A stretch of 64,000 nt of DNA, from the NCBI RefSeq assembly GCF_047276495.1, contig NZ_CP178543.1, positions 7,440,001 through 7,504,000 on the forward strand, in the 5' to 3' direction. The notes under the pieces are model-generated. The model was not told the origin of the DNA, did not search any database, and was given only the letters and a program-made list of their open reading frames with translations. A program made the position numbers and the translations under genes. Below are positions 28,789-37,423 of this stretch, piece after piece (the stretch's first letter is position 1; every line of letters begins with the position of its first letter). This stretch comes from Capilliphycus salinus. Its GTDB lineage: Bacteria; Cyanobacteriota; Cyanobacteriia; Cyanobacteriales; Microcoleaceae.

Positions 28789-29224
28789 ACTTCATGTGCC
28801 GAGTGATATTCGATTTTTAACGGTCGTCGAAAATTGGCTGTTGAGTAGTTTGGAGGTGGAGTTGGGTAATCATGTTGATTGGCCCCGTCAATCCAATCGC
28901 TTTCGGTTGGTCCTGGCTGAAGCCTACTCTAACGTGATTCGTCATGCTCACAAAGATCAGCCCGATCTGCCGATTATTATCCGTCTGGAATTGCAGGAGC
29001 GCGATATCGCCCTGGAAGTTTGGGATTCGGGGACGGGTTATGAAATGGAAGAATACACCCCTCCTAACCCGGAAGACCGACAAGAAAGCGGTTATGGTTG
29101 GTTAATTATGAATCGGCTGATGGATCGAGTTGACTACTGTTTGCAGATTGATGGTCAAAACCGTTTGCGTTTAGAAGTCAGTCTCGGAGAAAAATCCGAT
29201 GAGTCTAAACCTCTCCAAGCTTGA
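28778..29224 (+). CDS. RsbW-like ATP-binding regulator
   Basis: 148 residues of GHKL-type ATPase fold, like anti-sigma-factor kinases. N-box LAEAYSNVIRHAHK (about 47-60), G1 box WDSGTGYE (about 84-91) and G2 box GYGWLIMNRLMD (about 108) are all present. The start is ATG 28778, which has GGAGGT 12 bases upstream; the frame is open further upstream only because it overlaps the phosphatase gene. The pair forms the kinase/phosphatase arms of a partner-switch; the STAS antagonist and sigma factor are not in the window. Confidence 0.88.
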   Translation: MKTELHVPSDIRFLTVVENWLLSSLEVELGNHVDWPRQSNRFRLVLAEAYSNVIRHAHKDQPDLPIIIRLELQERDIALEVWDSGTGYEMEEYTPPNPEDRQESGYGWLIMNRLMDRVDYCLQIDGQNRLRLEVSLGEKSDESKPLQA

Positions 29225-29401
29225 AGATGGATCGGCTTTTCTGACGAAACCCTAAACCGTTATGCTGTCATTTTCTTAACAAAAGTTAACAAAAATCGGC
29301 TCATTTTTAATTTTTGTAAATTTTAGTTGCAATCTTTTCGAGGGGTAAGTCAATAATATCTGAAATAAGTTTTGATGATATTTTAAAAAAAGGAGACTGA
29401 T

Positions 29402-29836
29402 ATGAATCAGCTATTTCCACTTGCCCCCCGCTATCGTTTAGATGATGAATCGGTTTGGTTGAAAGGTATCGATCCTTCCCGCCATTATTGGATTCAGGTC
29501 AACGGGGATCAACAGTTAACGGTCGTTCTACCGGGTTTAATGGTATCGTCGGCAACAGAATTTAAACAAATGATTCGGGCTTGGCGATCGCTGCAACCGG
29601 GACAACAAATGACAATAGAGCGAGCCGCAGGAAGCTGTATTATTTACTGCATTAGTGAAAATTGCTACGCGATCGAAGATCAAAACGCCCCGATCAAAGT
29701 TTGGCACCTGTTCGATCAAGAAACCGTTGAAAGCTTGCTGATGACCAGCCATCCCGACTGGAAATGTTCGGCTAAAGATATAGAGTTGGGACGAGAATTG
29801 TTAGCCCGTTCTCTGCAACTTCCGGCTAGAGCTTAG
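29402..29836 (+). CDS. Conserved-looking cytosolic protein of unknown function
   Basis: 144 residues, unrecognised. It has no signal or membrane segment and is rich in beta-type stretches (VWLKGIDPSRHYWIQVNGDQ, LTVVLPGLMVSSATEF) followed by two Cys in SCIIYCISENCY and a helical C-terminus. AAAGGAGACTGAT directly upstream of the ATG is a strong RBS, so it is likely expressed. It is 177 bp after the RsbW-like gene, whose signalling role may or may not extend to it. Confidence 0.7.
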   Translation: MNQLFPLAPRYRLDDESVWLKGIDPSRHYWIQVNGDQQLTVVLPGLMVSSATEFKQMIRAWRSLQPGQQMTIERAAGSCIIYCISENCYAIEDQNAPIKVWHLFDQETVESLLMTSHPDWKCSAKDIELGRELLARSLQLPARA

Positions 29837-29899
29837 GTTAAAAAAGCAACGCGGTTCTTGGCTGAAAATATTGATTGAGATCCCACCCGGCTTTCAATC

Positions 29900-30400
29900 C
29901 TAATTCTGAGATGAATTTTCAGATTGATTTTGAGATAAATCTTGAGATTGATTTTGAGATTGATTTTGAGATTGATTTTGAGATTTGTTTTGTAAATTAA
30001 ATAACTCCTGGAGAGAAGCGAGCAACTTAACCGTAACAACGGCAATTTCCCCATTGGGATGTAAGATAAACTGCCAAGCCACATTCACCCAAAATAAAGG
30101 GGTTCGCACTTTCCCCATAACGCGAATTTGCTGCTGACCCTTGTCTAAGGTTTGGCTAACTCCCTCTTGGGGTTTAAGCTGCATTCCTTGAGCTTCTGCT
30201 TCTAAATAGTTGGCGATCGCAACCCGTCCGTGAAGGCGATCTTCAAAGGGTGCTTCTAAGACGCCATCTTCTGCAAATAAAGCCGCAGTTTCTTGAAAAT
30301 CTCCGGCGTTGAGGGTTTCAAAATATCGTATAACTCGGGGTTCTGTAATCCCTTCTATTTGCAGCAGACTATCGGAATTTGATAAAGTTCTTGTCGTCAT
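29900..30400 (-). CDS. OCP C-terminal-domain homologue (CTDH) with Ser/Gln/Asn tail
   Basis: NTF2-fold carotenoid carrier homologous to the C-terminal half of orange carotenoid protein: IEGITEPRVIRYFETLNAGDF, LHGRVAIANYL, MGKVRTP and NVAWQFILHPNGEI align with that domain. The Tyr in VIRY and the Trp in NVAW occupy the positions of the OCP carotenoid-keto contacts. There is no Cys, unlike some CTDHs that dimerise by disulfide. ATG 30400 is the start used (TTG 30421 alternative). The last 30 or so residues are a repetitive Ser/Gln/Asn tail from a 12-bp DNA repeat. It lies just downstream of the HCP gene, behind a terminator. Confidence 0.9.
   Translation of the reverse strand: MTTRTLSNSDSLLQIEGITEPRVIRYFETLNAGDFQETAALFAEDGVLEAPFEDRLHGRVAIANYLEAEAQGMQLKPQEGVSQTLDKGQQQIRVMGKVRTPLFWVNVAWQFILHPNGEIAVVTVKLLASLQELFNLQNKSQNQSQNQSQNQSQDLSQNQSENSSQN
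29909..29992. repeat. 12-bp tandem repeat encoding the CTDH tail
   Basis: GATTTTGAGATT (minus-strand AATCTCAAAATC) is repeated about seven times with minor variants. As the unit is four codons long, copy changes keep frame and only alter tail length. Confidence 0.85.
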
Positions 30401-30432
30401 AACGTTCAATGTTGTTTTCAATTGACAACTTC

Positions 30433-30477
30433 AAATAAAACAAAAGAACAGCGATCCGTTTTTATAATCGCTGCTCC
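30433..30477 (-). terminator. Intrinsic terminator/attenuator between HCP and CTDH
   Basis: On the minus strand GCAGCGAT and ATCGCTGT form a stem with an 11-base loop, followed by TCTTTTGTTTTATTT. Because it separates two same-strand genes, it would lower CTDH expression relative to HCP unless read through. Confidence 0.65.
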
Positions 30478-30495
30478 GGTTCTATTATAGATTAA

Positions 30496-31008
30496 CTAGG
30501 CGAGGGGATCGATTCCCATCCCTGAAACGGCATTCCGCAGAACGGTAATTTGTTGGCTGAATTCTAACTGCTCAATGGCAGCGATCGCTTGACTTGAAGC
30601 GCGAGAAACGGGATAACCGGCCGGTACTCCAATTACAGACCCTTGTTTCATCCATTCAGCTAACTGATACCAAAATGCTAGCTTCGTGTTGGCACCGAGA
30701 ACACCGTAGGCCCGGCTAATCGGATTGTTTACAGAAGCCGCAATGTCGCGCATTGCTTGGAGTTGATCTTGAGGGGGCATCTGCTTGATATCGTTGAGCA
30801 GACCTTCGGCAAACTGGAGGCGGGCGGCGCCGGGAGCGGCAGGGGTGATGGTGCGACCCATCTTGGTGTACAGGAACCACAGAACAGCAAGCTGCTCGTC
30901 TACGTTGAGAGCTTTGAAGTTTGAGGTTACACGGGCAACAGCATTAGGATCGCTGGAAACGAATACTTTGGCAAAATTTGCAGTTGAGGACTCAGTAGTA
31001 AAAGTCAT
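30496..31008 (-). CDS. Helical carotenoid protein (OCP N-terminal-domain homologue)
   Basis: 170 residues matching the all-helical, carotenoid-binding N-terminal domain of OCP without the C-terminal regulatory domain. It keeps LAVLWFLYTKMGRT (Trp and Tyr at the OCP Trp41/Tyr44 positions), AAPGAARLQFAE, TKLAFWYQLAEWMKQG (Trp at the Trp110 position), VPAGYP and ITVLRNAVSGMG. HCPs quench singlet oxygen or the phycobilisome depending on clade; the clade cannot be decided here. Next gene downstream is the CTDH, and the pair forms a split OCP. Confidence 0.93.
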   Translation of the reverse strand: MTFTTESSTANFAKVFVSSDPNAVARVTSNFKALNVDEQLAVLWFLYTKMGRTITPAAPGAARLQFAEGLLNDIKQMPPQDQLQAMRDIAASVNNPISRAYGVLGANTKLAFWYQLAEWMKQGSVIGVPAGYPVSRASSQAIAAIEQLEFSQQITVLRNAVSGMGIDPLA

Positions 31009-31240
31009 AACAGCTTTTAAGGCTCCTTGGTAAACAACCGTTCTCAGGAGCGGACCTTGGTGAGTCTTGCTTCCCTTGACTTTTATTATGTAACGTTAAT
31101 TTAAGATTTGCAAATAAAACTTGCAAATAAATTTGATTTGTAATAATCATAGATTTTTATACCTAATTTATGTCCGAAGGTAAATGCGATCGCTACATTG
31201 ATAGATATAACTGTGATAACTACTCGGAGAAAAGTTAGAT

Positions 31241-32197
31241 TTGTCTGTGAAAGTCGGGAACGGGGAACGGGGAACGGGGAACAGAAAAGAGTTAACCCGT
31301 CTGGTGAAGCTGCAAGCCTTGAGGCTCGGATTTCACAAAGTTGGGATAGCAAGCGTTATCGAACCCAAAGCCGAAGTTGAACGGTTGCAGGCTTGGCTGA
31401 ATAAAGGCTATCAAGCGGATATGGCTTGGATGGCAAACCCCAGGCGTCAGGATGTTCGTCAAGTGATGCCGGAGGTGCAGTCTGTTATCTGCGTGGCGCT
31501 GAACTATTACACCCCTCACCAACGCCCGGAAGGGGCGGACTATGGCAAAATTTCCCGCTATGGTTGGGGACGAGACTATCATAAAGTGATGCACAAGAAG
31601 TTGAAAGCGTTTTCTCACGGGTTGGAAGCCCAAGGGGAAGGCATTCAAGCGCGATATTATGCCGATACCGGGCCAGTACAGGATAAAGTTTGGGCGCAAC
31701 GGGCGGGTATCGGTTGGATTGCGAAAAATAGTAATGTGATTACGCGAGAATATGGCTCTTGGGTGTTTTTGGGGGAAATTTTAACGAATTTAGAATTAAT
31801 TCCGGATTCTCCCCATACCGAACATTGTGGAACTTGTACTCGCTGTATTGAGGCTTGTCCGACGAATGCGATTACAGAACCTTTTGTTGTGGATGCTAAT
31901 CTTTGTATAGCTTATCATACCATTGAAAATCGAGCCGAACAATTACCGGAGAATATTGATTTAAACGGTTGGGTTGCCGGTTGTGATATTTGTCAGGATG
32001 TATGTCCTTGGAATCAACGATTTGCCCAAGAAACAGATGAGGAAGGGTTTCAACCTTATCCGGGAAATCTTGACCCGAAATTAAGTGATTTGGCAGAACT
32101 TTCGGAGGAAGAATGGAACGAACAATTTACCGCTTCGGCGCTGCGACGAATTAAACCCGAAATGTGGCGACGAAATGCCCGAAAAAATTTACTGTAG
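31241..32197 (+). CDS. queG: Epoxyqueuosine reductase
   Basis: Cobalamin- and Fe-S-dependent reduction of epoxyqueuosine to queuosine in tRNA wobble position 34. It has the conserved YADTGPVQDKVWAQRAGIGWIAKNS and two [4Fe-4S] motifs, CGTCTRCIEACP (about residues 194-205) and CDICQDVCP (about 245-253). TTG 31241 is used as start with GGAG upstream; GTG 31247 is an alternative. The N-terminal GNGERGTGNRK is encoded by a GGGGAAC simple repeat and looks like a repeat captured into the coding region. Length and C-terminus are normal. Confidence 0.93.
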   Translation: MSVKVGNGERGTGNRKELTRLVKLQALRLGFHKVGIASVIEPKAEVERLQAWLNKGYQADMAWMANPRRQDVRQVMPEVQSVICVALNYYTPHQRPEGADYGKISRYGWGRDYHKVMHKKLKAFSHGLEAQGEGIQARYYADTGPVQDKVWAQRAGIGWIAKNSNVITREYGSWVFLGEILTNLELIPDSPHTEHCGTCTRCIEACPTNAITEPFVVDANLCIAYHTIENRAEQLPENIDLNGWVAGCDICQDVCPWNQRFAQETDEEGFQPYPGNLDPKLSDLAELSEEEWNEQFTASALRRIKPEMWRRNARKNLL

Positions 32198-32396
32198 GGG
32201 CGGGTTCGAGTTGATGTATGTTTTCCCGGAAAATCAGTTAAATAAACCCGCCCTGGCTGGATGTAAAAGCGGGTTCGAGTTGAGGTATGTTTTCCCGGAA
32301 AATCAGTTAAATAAACCCGCCCTGGCTGGATGTAAAAGCGGGTTCGAGTTGATGTATGTTTTCCCGGAAAATCAGTTAAATAAACCCGCCCTCTTT
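32194..32396. repeat. 69-bp tandem repeat, three units
   Basis: Units starting at about 32200, 32269 and 32338 share CGGGTTCGAGTTGATGTATG, TTTTCCCGGAAAATCAGTTA and AATAAACCCGCCCT. Each unit is one copy of the GC-rich palindrome family, amplified in tandem with a TGGCTGGATGTAAAAG linker. The period is a multiple of three, so a frame reads through, but it is not a gene. It starts at the queG stop codon and ends before the WD40 gene. Confidence 0.9.
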
Positions 32397-32408
32397 TCGC
32401 TTGAAAGT

Positions 32409-33476
32409 TCAGGGTCGCTGTAAGACTATTATTTTTGTATTTTTGAGGTAATCCTTACCTGTAATTCCCGCTAATATTTTTCCGTCTGGACTGACAACTA
32501 AATGACTAAAATCTTCTCTGTTTAAATCTTCTAAATTCTTTTGATTGAGAGTCGCTTCGAGTTGGGCGGTTTCCAGATTCCAAACCGTTAATCCTTTCGG
32601 AGTCTTGCCAATGGCGACATTTTCACTAAAGGTAATATTATTTATTCTAAATAAATGGCGTGAAAATCGCTGTTTTGCTTTAAATTCTTGGGTTTTAATA
32701 TCAAATACTTTTAGCTGAAAATTCCGTTTTCCGGTGCGTTTAATACCGACCACTTTCTGTCCATCTAGACTGAGGCGTGCTATGGATAAATTAGACAATT
32801 TCGGAATAACGTTTTGCTGGTTTGTTGGTACATCCCAAGCCACCAGTTGACTATTTGATAATTGAATCAGTACGGTTTTACCATCTAAACTAACATCTTT
32901 TAACCTGAAATAGGGCAATTTCAATGTTGCTTTTAGTTGTCCGGTGTTAATATCCCAAACGTTGACTTCGTTTTCGCTATGACTAATAATTGTATTACCA
33001 TCCGAGGAAAGATGAACATCCCGAACACTTCCCGAGTGACTTTTGAGGATTTGAGGGGGTTTTTCTGAAGTAATATCCCAGATCCGAACAATGCGATCGC
33101 CACTACCAGTAATCACCGTTTTTCCATCGGATGAAATTGCTAAAGTGTTAATGACACCGGAATCGCTAGAAAAGGTTTTTTCTAATTTTCCCGTTTGTAA
33201 ATCCCAAATTTTAATCGCTTTATCTTCTCCACCGCTGACTAATATTTTAGCATCGCTATTCATAGCAATATCAGAAGCCGTTGGATCTCCTTCTAAAGTG
33301 TGAATAACTGAGAAATTACAGTAGGGAGATTCAACAGCAGGATGAGAACAATATTTCCGTTTGGATTGAATGAATGGAATAAATTCCCAAATATAGATAA
33401 TAAAAATTCCAGTGATACTCACTAAAATGCTTAAAGATGGGCGTTTCCACTTAACAGAATTAAAAAGTTTCATCAA
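32409..33476 (-). CDS. Membrane-anchored WD40-repeat protein
   Basis: 355 residues. A single N-terminal hydrophobic segment (SILVSITGIFIIYIWEFIPF, about residues 16-35) is followed by a beta-propeller. Recognisable WD40 blades include AIKIWDLQTGKLEKTF, IVRIWDITSEKPPQIL, EVNVWDINTGQLKATL and TVWNLETAQLEATL, with later blades degenerate. Scaffold roles are usual for WD40 proteins; there is no catalytic domain. Starts at ATG 33476, 23 bp downstream of a Uma2 gene on the same strand. Confidence 0.85.
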   Translation of the reverse strand: MMKLFNSVKWKRPSLSILVSITGIFIIYIWEFIPFIQSKRKYCSHPAVESPYCNFSVIHTLEGDPTASDIAMNSDAKILVSGGEDKAIKIWDLQTGKLEKTFSSDSGVINTLAISSDGKTVITGSGDRIVRIWDITSEKPPQILKSHSGSVRDVHLSSDGNTIISHSENEVNVWDINTGQLKATLKLPYFRLKDVSLDGKTVLIQLSNSQLVAWDVPTNQQNVIPKLSNLSIARLSLDGQKVVGIKRTGKRNFQLKVFDIKTQEFKAKQRFSRHLFRINNITFSENVAIGKTPKGLTVWNLETAQLEATLNQKNLEDLNREDFSHLVVSPDGKILAGITGKDYLKNTKIIVLQRP

Positions 33477-33499
33477 TTTTTTACCCGATTGATAATCAG

Positions 33500-34090
33500 T
33501 TAGTAAAGAATATATTTTAAATCTAAAATGAATTCGGGTAACACATCCTCACCCGATAAGGTTTTTGGTGATGTTAATATTTCTACAGGTTGTTCTGGGC
33601 GATAAATTTCCACTTGTTGTTGTTTTTTATCGATTAACCATCCCAATTTTGCACCATTTTCGAGATATTCTTGCATTTTTTCCTGTAATTTTTTTAAAGA
33701 ATCCGAAGGAGAACGTAATTCAACGACAAAATCGGGACAAAGTGGAATAAATTTTTCGCGTTGTTCAGGGGTTAATGTATTCCATCGTTCTATTGTTATC
33801 CAAGACGCATCAGGAGAACGTTCTGCACCATTCGGAAGCTTAAAACCCGTAGAAGAATCAAAGGCTTTACCAAGTTTATTCTGACGACTCCAAGCTTGTA
33901 GTTGATAGGCGAGTTCTATATTTCGATTTCCGGTATCGCCTCCGGTTGGTGACATAATAATTAGTTCTCCATTGACTGTTCGTTCAAATTGATAATCTCG
34001 ATTATTTTGACAAAGTTGAAAAAATTGTTCGTCGGTTAAATCAACGGTTAAAGCCAACGGAGAAGGTAAAGAAAGCGTTTCTGTATCCAT
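33500..34090 (-). CDS. Uma2 family (DUF820) protein, copy 1
   Basis: 196 residues with the PD-(D/E)XK-like fold of the Uma2 family: RSPDASWITIERW (about 92-104), PDFVVELRSPSDSLKKLQEKM (about 119-139), YLENGAKLGWLIDKKQQQVEIYRP and a final PEFILDLK. The acidic residue of PDAS, Glu of VVEL and Lys in the later strand are the putative catalytic set. Uma2 proteins are very abundant in cyanobacteria and their function is unproven. Shares its FERTVNGELIIMSPTGG segment with copy 2. Confidence 0.88.
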   Translation of the reverse strand: MDTETLSLPSPLALTVDLTDEQFFQLCQNNRDYQFERTVNGELIIMSPTGGDTGNRNIELAYQLQAWSRQNKLGKAFDSSTGFKLPNGAERSPDASWITIERWNTLTPEQREKFIPLCPDFVVELRSPSDSLKKLQEKMQEYLENGAKLGWLIDKKQQQVEIYRPEQPVEILTSPKTLSGEDVLPEFILDLKYILY

Positions 34091-34184
34091 AATTGCTAGA
34101 ATTAAACTGGGATTGAATTAATGATAAAAATAGGTAAAAGTAGAGTACGTCAAATGATGTTAACGCACTCTACTTTTGGGTGTT

Positions 34185-37112
34185 TTAGAATTCACCGGCT
34201 AAAGCGGCGACGCAGCGTTCACAAATGGTTGGATCTTCAGTAGACTCACCCACATGAACCGAATAATTCCAACAGCGATCGCATTTTTCGCCCTCGGCTT
34301 TCACGATACCAATCCCCAAATCTTCGGACTCATCGCTGTATTCAAGTCCTTTTAACTTGTTGGAGTTTTCTAACAGTTCAACCTGGGAACAAATAAACAG
34401 ATAACGTAACTGATCCACGCCGTTATGCTGTTTTAATTCTGCGGTTGACGGGTTCATTTCGTCCAACTGTTGGCGTAGATTTTCATCTGCAACGTACAGC
34501 AAAACTTTCGCCTCCAGAGACGAACCGATCATCTTTTCTTTTCGCGCTTTTTCCATCACTTGGTTAACTTTGGCGCGAATTTCCCGCAATTTTTGCCAGA
34601 ATTTAGCCAGTTGAGGCTGTTTCCAATTATCCTCCAATTTCACCCAACCCGACTCGAATACCGATGAATAAGGAGTCGAATAAGGTAAATTTTGCCAAAT
34701 ATCTTCCGCCATGTGACAGAGAACCGGTGCGATCGCTTTGGCGAGGTTTTCTAACGCAACAGCCAACACCGTTTGACAACTGCGACGTCGGAACGCATTC
34801 TCTGCACTAATATACAGCCGATCTTTGGCGATATCGAGGTAGAAATTAGACAGATCGACAACGCAGAAATTCTGAACGGTTTGGAAGAATCGGAAGAATT
34901 GAAACTGATCAAAGGCATCTTTAATCTCTGTAAAAACTTCCGTGATTCGATGCAGCATATATTGGTCTAAATCCGGCAAATCTTCGTAAGCAACCGCATC
35001 TTTTTCTGGGTCAAAATCGTGCAGATTACCAATTAAAAATCGGGCTGTATTTCTAATTTTCCGGTAAATATCCGACATCTGTTTGAGGATATTTCCACCC
35101 AAAGGCACATCCGCCGAATAATCAACCGACGACACCCACAACCGCAAAATATCGGCACCGTAGGGGGGATCTTTTTGTTGGTTTTTACCGCCTTCAATTA
35201 CAACCGCAGGGTCAACAACATTCCCCAACGATTTACTCATTTTGTGTCCCTTTTCATCAAGGACAAATCCGTGAGTTAATACCGTTTTATAGGGGGCGTG
35301 ACCGTAATTTGCAACGCTGGTTAACAAGCTGGAATTAAACCAACCCCGGTGTTGGTCCGAACCCTCTAAATAGATATCGACGGGATAACCCAAACCCCGT
35401 TGTTTGGCAACTGCTGACCAGGAAGAACCGGAGTCAAACCAAACATCCATTGTATCGGTTCCCTTGCGATATTTTGCCGCATCTTTGCGATATTTTTCGG
35501 GTAATAATTCCTCAACGGACATTTCCCACCACGCATCGGAACCGTTTTCGGCGATAATATTTTGAACGTGAGAAAGGGTTTCTTCGTTCATCAAATGTTC
35601 GCCGGTTTCTTCGTTGTAAAAAACGGGAATCGGTACGCCCCAACTCCGCTGTCGGGAGATACACCAATCTGAACGTTCGGCGACCATTGGCGTGATGCGA
35701 TTTTCGCCCTGGGCGGGAATCCAACGCACATTTTGAATGGCTTTTAAGGCTTCTTCGCGGAACCCTTCAACGGAAGCAAACCACTGTTCTGTCGCTCTAA
35801 AAATGGTCGGTTTTTTGGTTCGCCAATCGTAGGGATATTTGTGTTGGTAGGGTTCTTCTTTAATTAATGAACCGGCTTTTTCTAGGGCGTTAATAACCGC
35901 TTCATTGGCATCTTTGAGAACATTTAAACCCGCAAATTCTCCCGCTTCTTCGGTAAAGTTTCCATCCGCATCTACCGGACACAAAACAGGTAAACCGTAG
36001 CGTTGACCCACCATAAAGTCTTCTTGACCGTGACCGGGGGCGGTGTGAACGAGTCCGGTACCGGATTCTGTGGTAACATAATCTCCCCCAATTACCACCG
36101 GACTTTCGCGATCAAACAGGGGATGTTTGTAGGTGGAATGTTCTAATTTTTCGCCTTTGACTGTCGCTTTTACGGTTAGGTTATTGGCGAAGGTTGCTGA
36201 TAGGCGTTCGACCAATTCTGCCGCGACCAACAAGTATTTAAACGGAAGGGGATGTTCCGCCTTTTTATCCGTTTCTACGACGGCATAAGTTAATTCTGGG
36301 TTCAAAGAAACGGCTAAATTTCCCGGAATTGTCCAGGGTGTTGTTGTCCAGATGGCGACGCCCAAATCGGGCAGAAATGGGGTTAATTCTGATTTGACAG
36401 ATTCCGCTAAACTTGTGATCGGAAATGCCGCAAATAAACTGCGAGAAATATGCCCGTCCGGATATTCTAATTCGGCTTCAGCTAGGGCTGTTTTTGAACT
36501 CGGACTCCAGTGAACGGGTTTTAATCCTCGATAGATATAACCCTTGAGAACCATCTGGGCAAACACGCCAATTTGGGCGGCTTCGTATTCGGGATTGAGG
36601 GTTAAATAGGGATGATCCCAATCTCCCCAAACGCCGTATCTTTTGAAAGATTCTCGCTGTTGTTCAACCGTTTCTAGGGCGAATTCTTTTGCTTTTTGAC
36701 GCAGTTTTAACGGGGTGAGTTCTTCCCGTTCGGACTGTTTCATTTGCTGTAAAACTTTCAATTCAATCGGCAAACCGTGACAGTCCCAACCGGGAACATA
36801 ACGCACTTTTCGCCCCTGCAAAAGTTGGTAACGGTTAATAATATCTTTAAGAATTTTATTGAGGGCGTGACCGATATGTAACGCACCGTTGGCGTAGGGC
36901 GGCCCGTCGTGTAAAATAAACGCATCACCCGGATTATTTTCGCCAAGGCGTTCATAAATTTGATTTTCTGCCCAAAATTTTTGTAATTGGGGTTCGCGTT
37001 TGACGGCGTTTGCTCGCATATCAAACTTGGTTTTTGGCAGGTTCACCGTATCTTTGTAGGATTTGGCTGCCATTTCTTGTTCTTTTCCGTTTACATCGCT
37101 ACGTTCAGCCAT
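34185..37112 (-). CDS. ileS: Isoleucyl-tRNA synthetase
   Basis: Class I synthetase charging tRNA-Ile. 975 residues with the HIGH motif in PPYANGALHIGHALNKIL (about residues 75-92), editing-domain TTPWTIPGNLAVSL, KMSKS in KGHKMSKSLGNVVDP, and a C-terminal zinc motif C-x2-C ... C-x2-C (KCDRCW, ICERC). ATG 37112 has AGG seven bases before it; the family usually starts nearer the second Met (MAAKSYKDTVNLP, 37073), so the first 13 residues are uncertain. No T-box leader is seen upstream. Confidence 0.96.
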   Translation of the reverse strand: MAERSDVNGKEQEMAAKSYKDTVNLPKTKFDMRANAVKREPQLQKFWAENQIYERLGENNPGDAFILHDGPPYANGALHIGHALNKILKDIINRYQLLQGRKVRYVPGWDCHGLPIELKVLQQMKQSEREELTPLKLRQKAKEFALETVEQQRESFKRYGVWGDWDHPYLTLNPEYEAAQIGVFAQMVLKGYIYRGLKPVHWSPSSKTALAEAELEYPDGHISRSLFAAFPITSLAESVKSELTPFLPDLGVAIWTTTPWTIPGNLAVSLNPELTYAVVETDKKAEHPLPFKYLLVAAELVERLSATFANNLTVKATVKGEKLEHSTYKHPLFDRESPVVIGGDYVTTESGTGLVHTAPGHGQEDFMVGQRYGLPVLCPVDADGNFTEEAGEFAGLNVLKDANEAVINALEKAGSLIKEEPYQHKYPYDWRTKKPTIFRATEQWFASVEGFREEALKAIQNVRWIPAQGENRITPMVAERSDWCISRQRSWGVPIPVFYNEETGEHLMNEETLSHVQNIIAENGSDAWWEMSVEELLPEKYRKDAAKYRKGTDTMDVWFDSGSSWSAVAKQRGLGYPVDIYLEGSDQHRGWFNSSLLTSVANYGHAPYKTVLTHGFVLDEKGHKMSKSLGNVVDPAVVIEGGKNQQKDPPYGADILRLWVSSVDYSADVPLGGNILKQMSDIYRKIRNTARFLIGNLHDFDPEKDAVAYEDLPDLDQYMLHRITEVFTEIKDAFDQFQFFRFFQTVQNFCVVDLSNFYLDIAKDRLYISAENAFRRRSCQTVLAVALENLAKAIAPVLCHMAEDIWQNLPYSTPYSSVFESGWVKLEDNWKQPQLAKFWQKLREIRAKVNQVMEKARKEKMIGSSLEAKVLLYVADENLRQQLDEMNPSTAELKQHNGVDQLRYLFICSQVELLENSNKLKGLEYSDESEDLGIGIVKAEGEKCDRCWNYSVHVGESTEDPTICERCVAALAGEF

Positions 37113-37210
37113 GATTTACCTTTTTCGGCTAGCTTGCAATACAACCTTTAGTCTACCGTAGAAGTTTGGCACGCTGTCAGATTGTTAGATTGTCTGTTTG
37201 TATTCAGACT

Positions 37211-37240
37211 ATATTACAATTATAATACATACGCCGTCAA
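37211..37240 (-). promoter_or_regulatory. Possible sigma70-type promoter for ileS
   Basis: On the minus strand TTGACG (37235-37240) and TAATAT (37211-37216) are 18 bp apart, about 100 bp before the ileS ATG. Otherwise the 311-bp gap 37113-37423 between ileS and the next gene holds no recognisable feature. Confidence 0.35.
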
Positions 37241-37423
37241 GTTGATTGACTTCACCAACATTCCCCCCGAGAAGAATAAACACTAATTTTTTTATGAGTT
37301 TTGAAAAAAGTTTTGCGGGTCAACTCAAAATAGAGTATTGTAAATTTTCATCGGGAAAAACAACATCTTCATACAGTGAATTAATAGGACTGCGGAAATT
37401 AACACGGGTTACTTGAGTGAAGT

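Noticed and set aside
29833..30084. Open frame overlapping the CTDH tail on the same strand in another phase
   Set aside because: Its low-complexity residues are the same 12-bp repeat read out of phase.
29900..31008. A full-length orange carotenoid protein gene
   Set aside because: The two domains are separate genes with a terminator and different starts between them.
31101..31352. Minus-strand open frame overlapping the start of queG
   Set aside because: No RBS, and most of it lies antisense to the conserved queG start and the GGGGAAC repeat.
32085..32423. An open frame with three 23-residue repeats
   Set aside because: It is a read-through of the 69-bp DNA triplet array, overlaps queG in another frame, and has no RBS.
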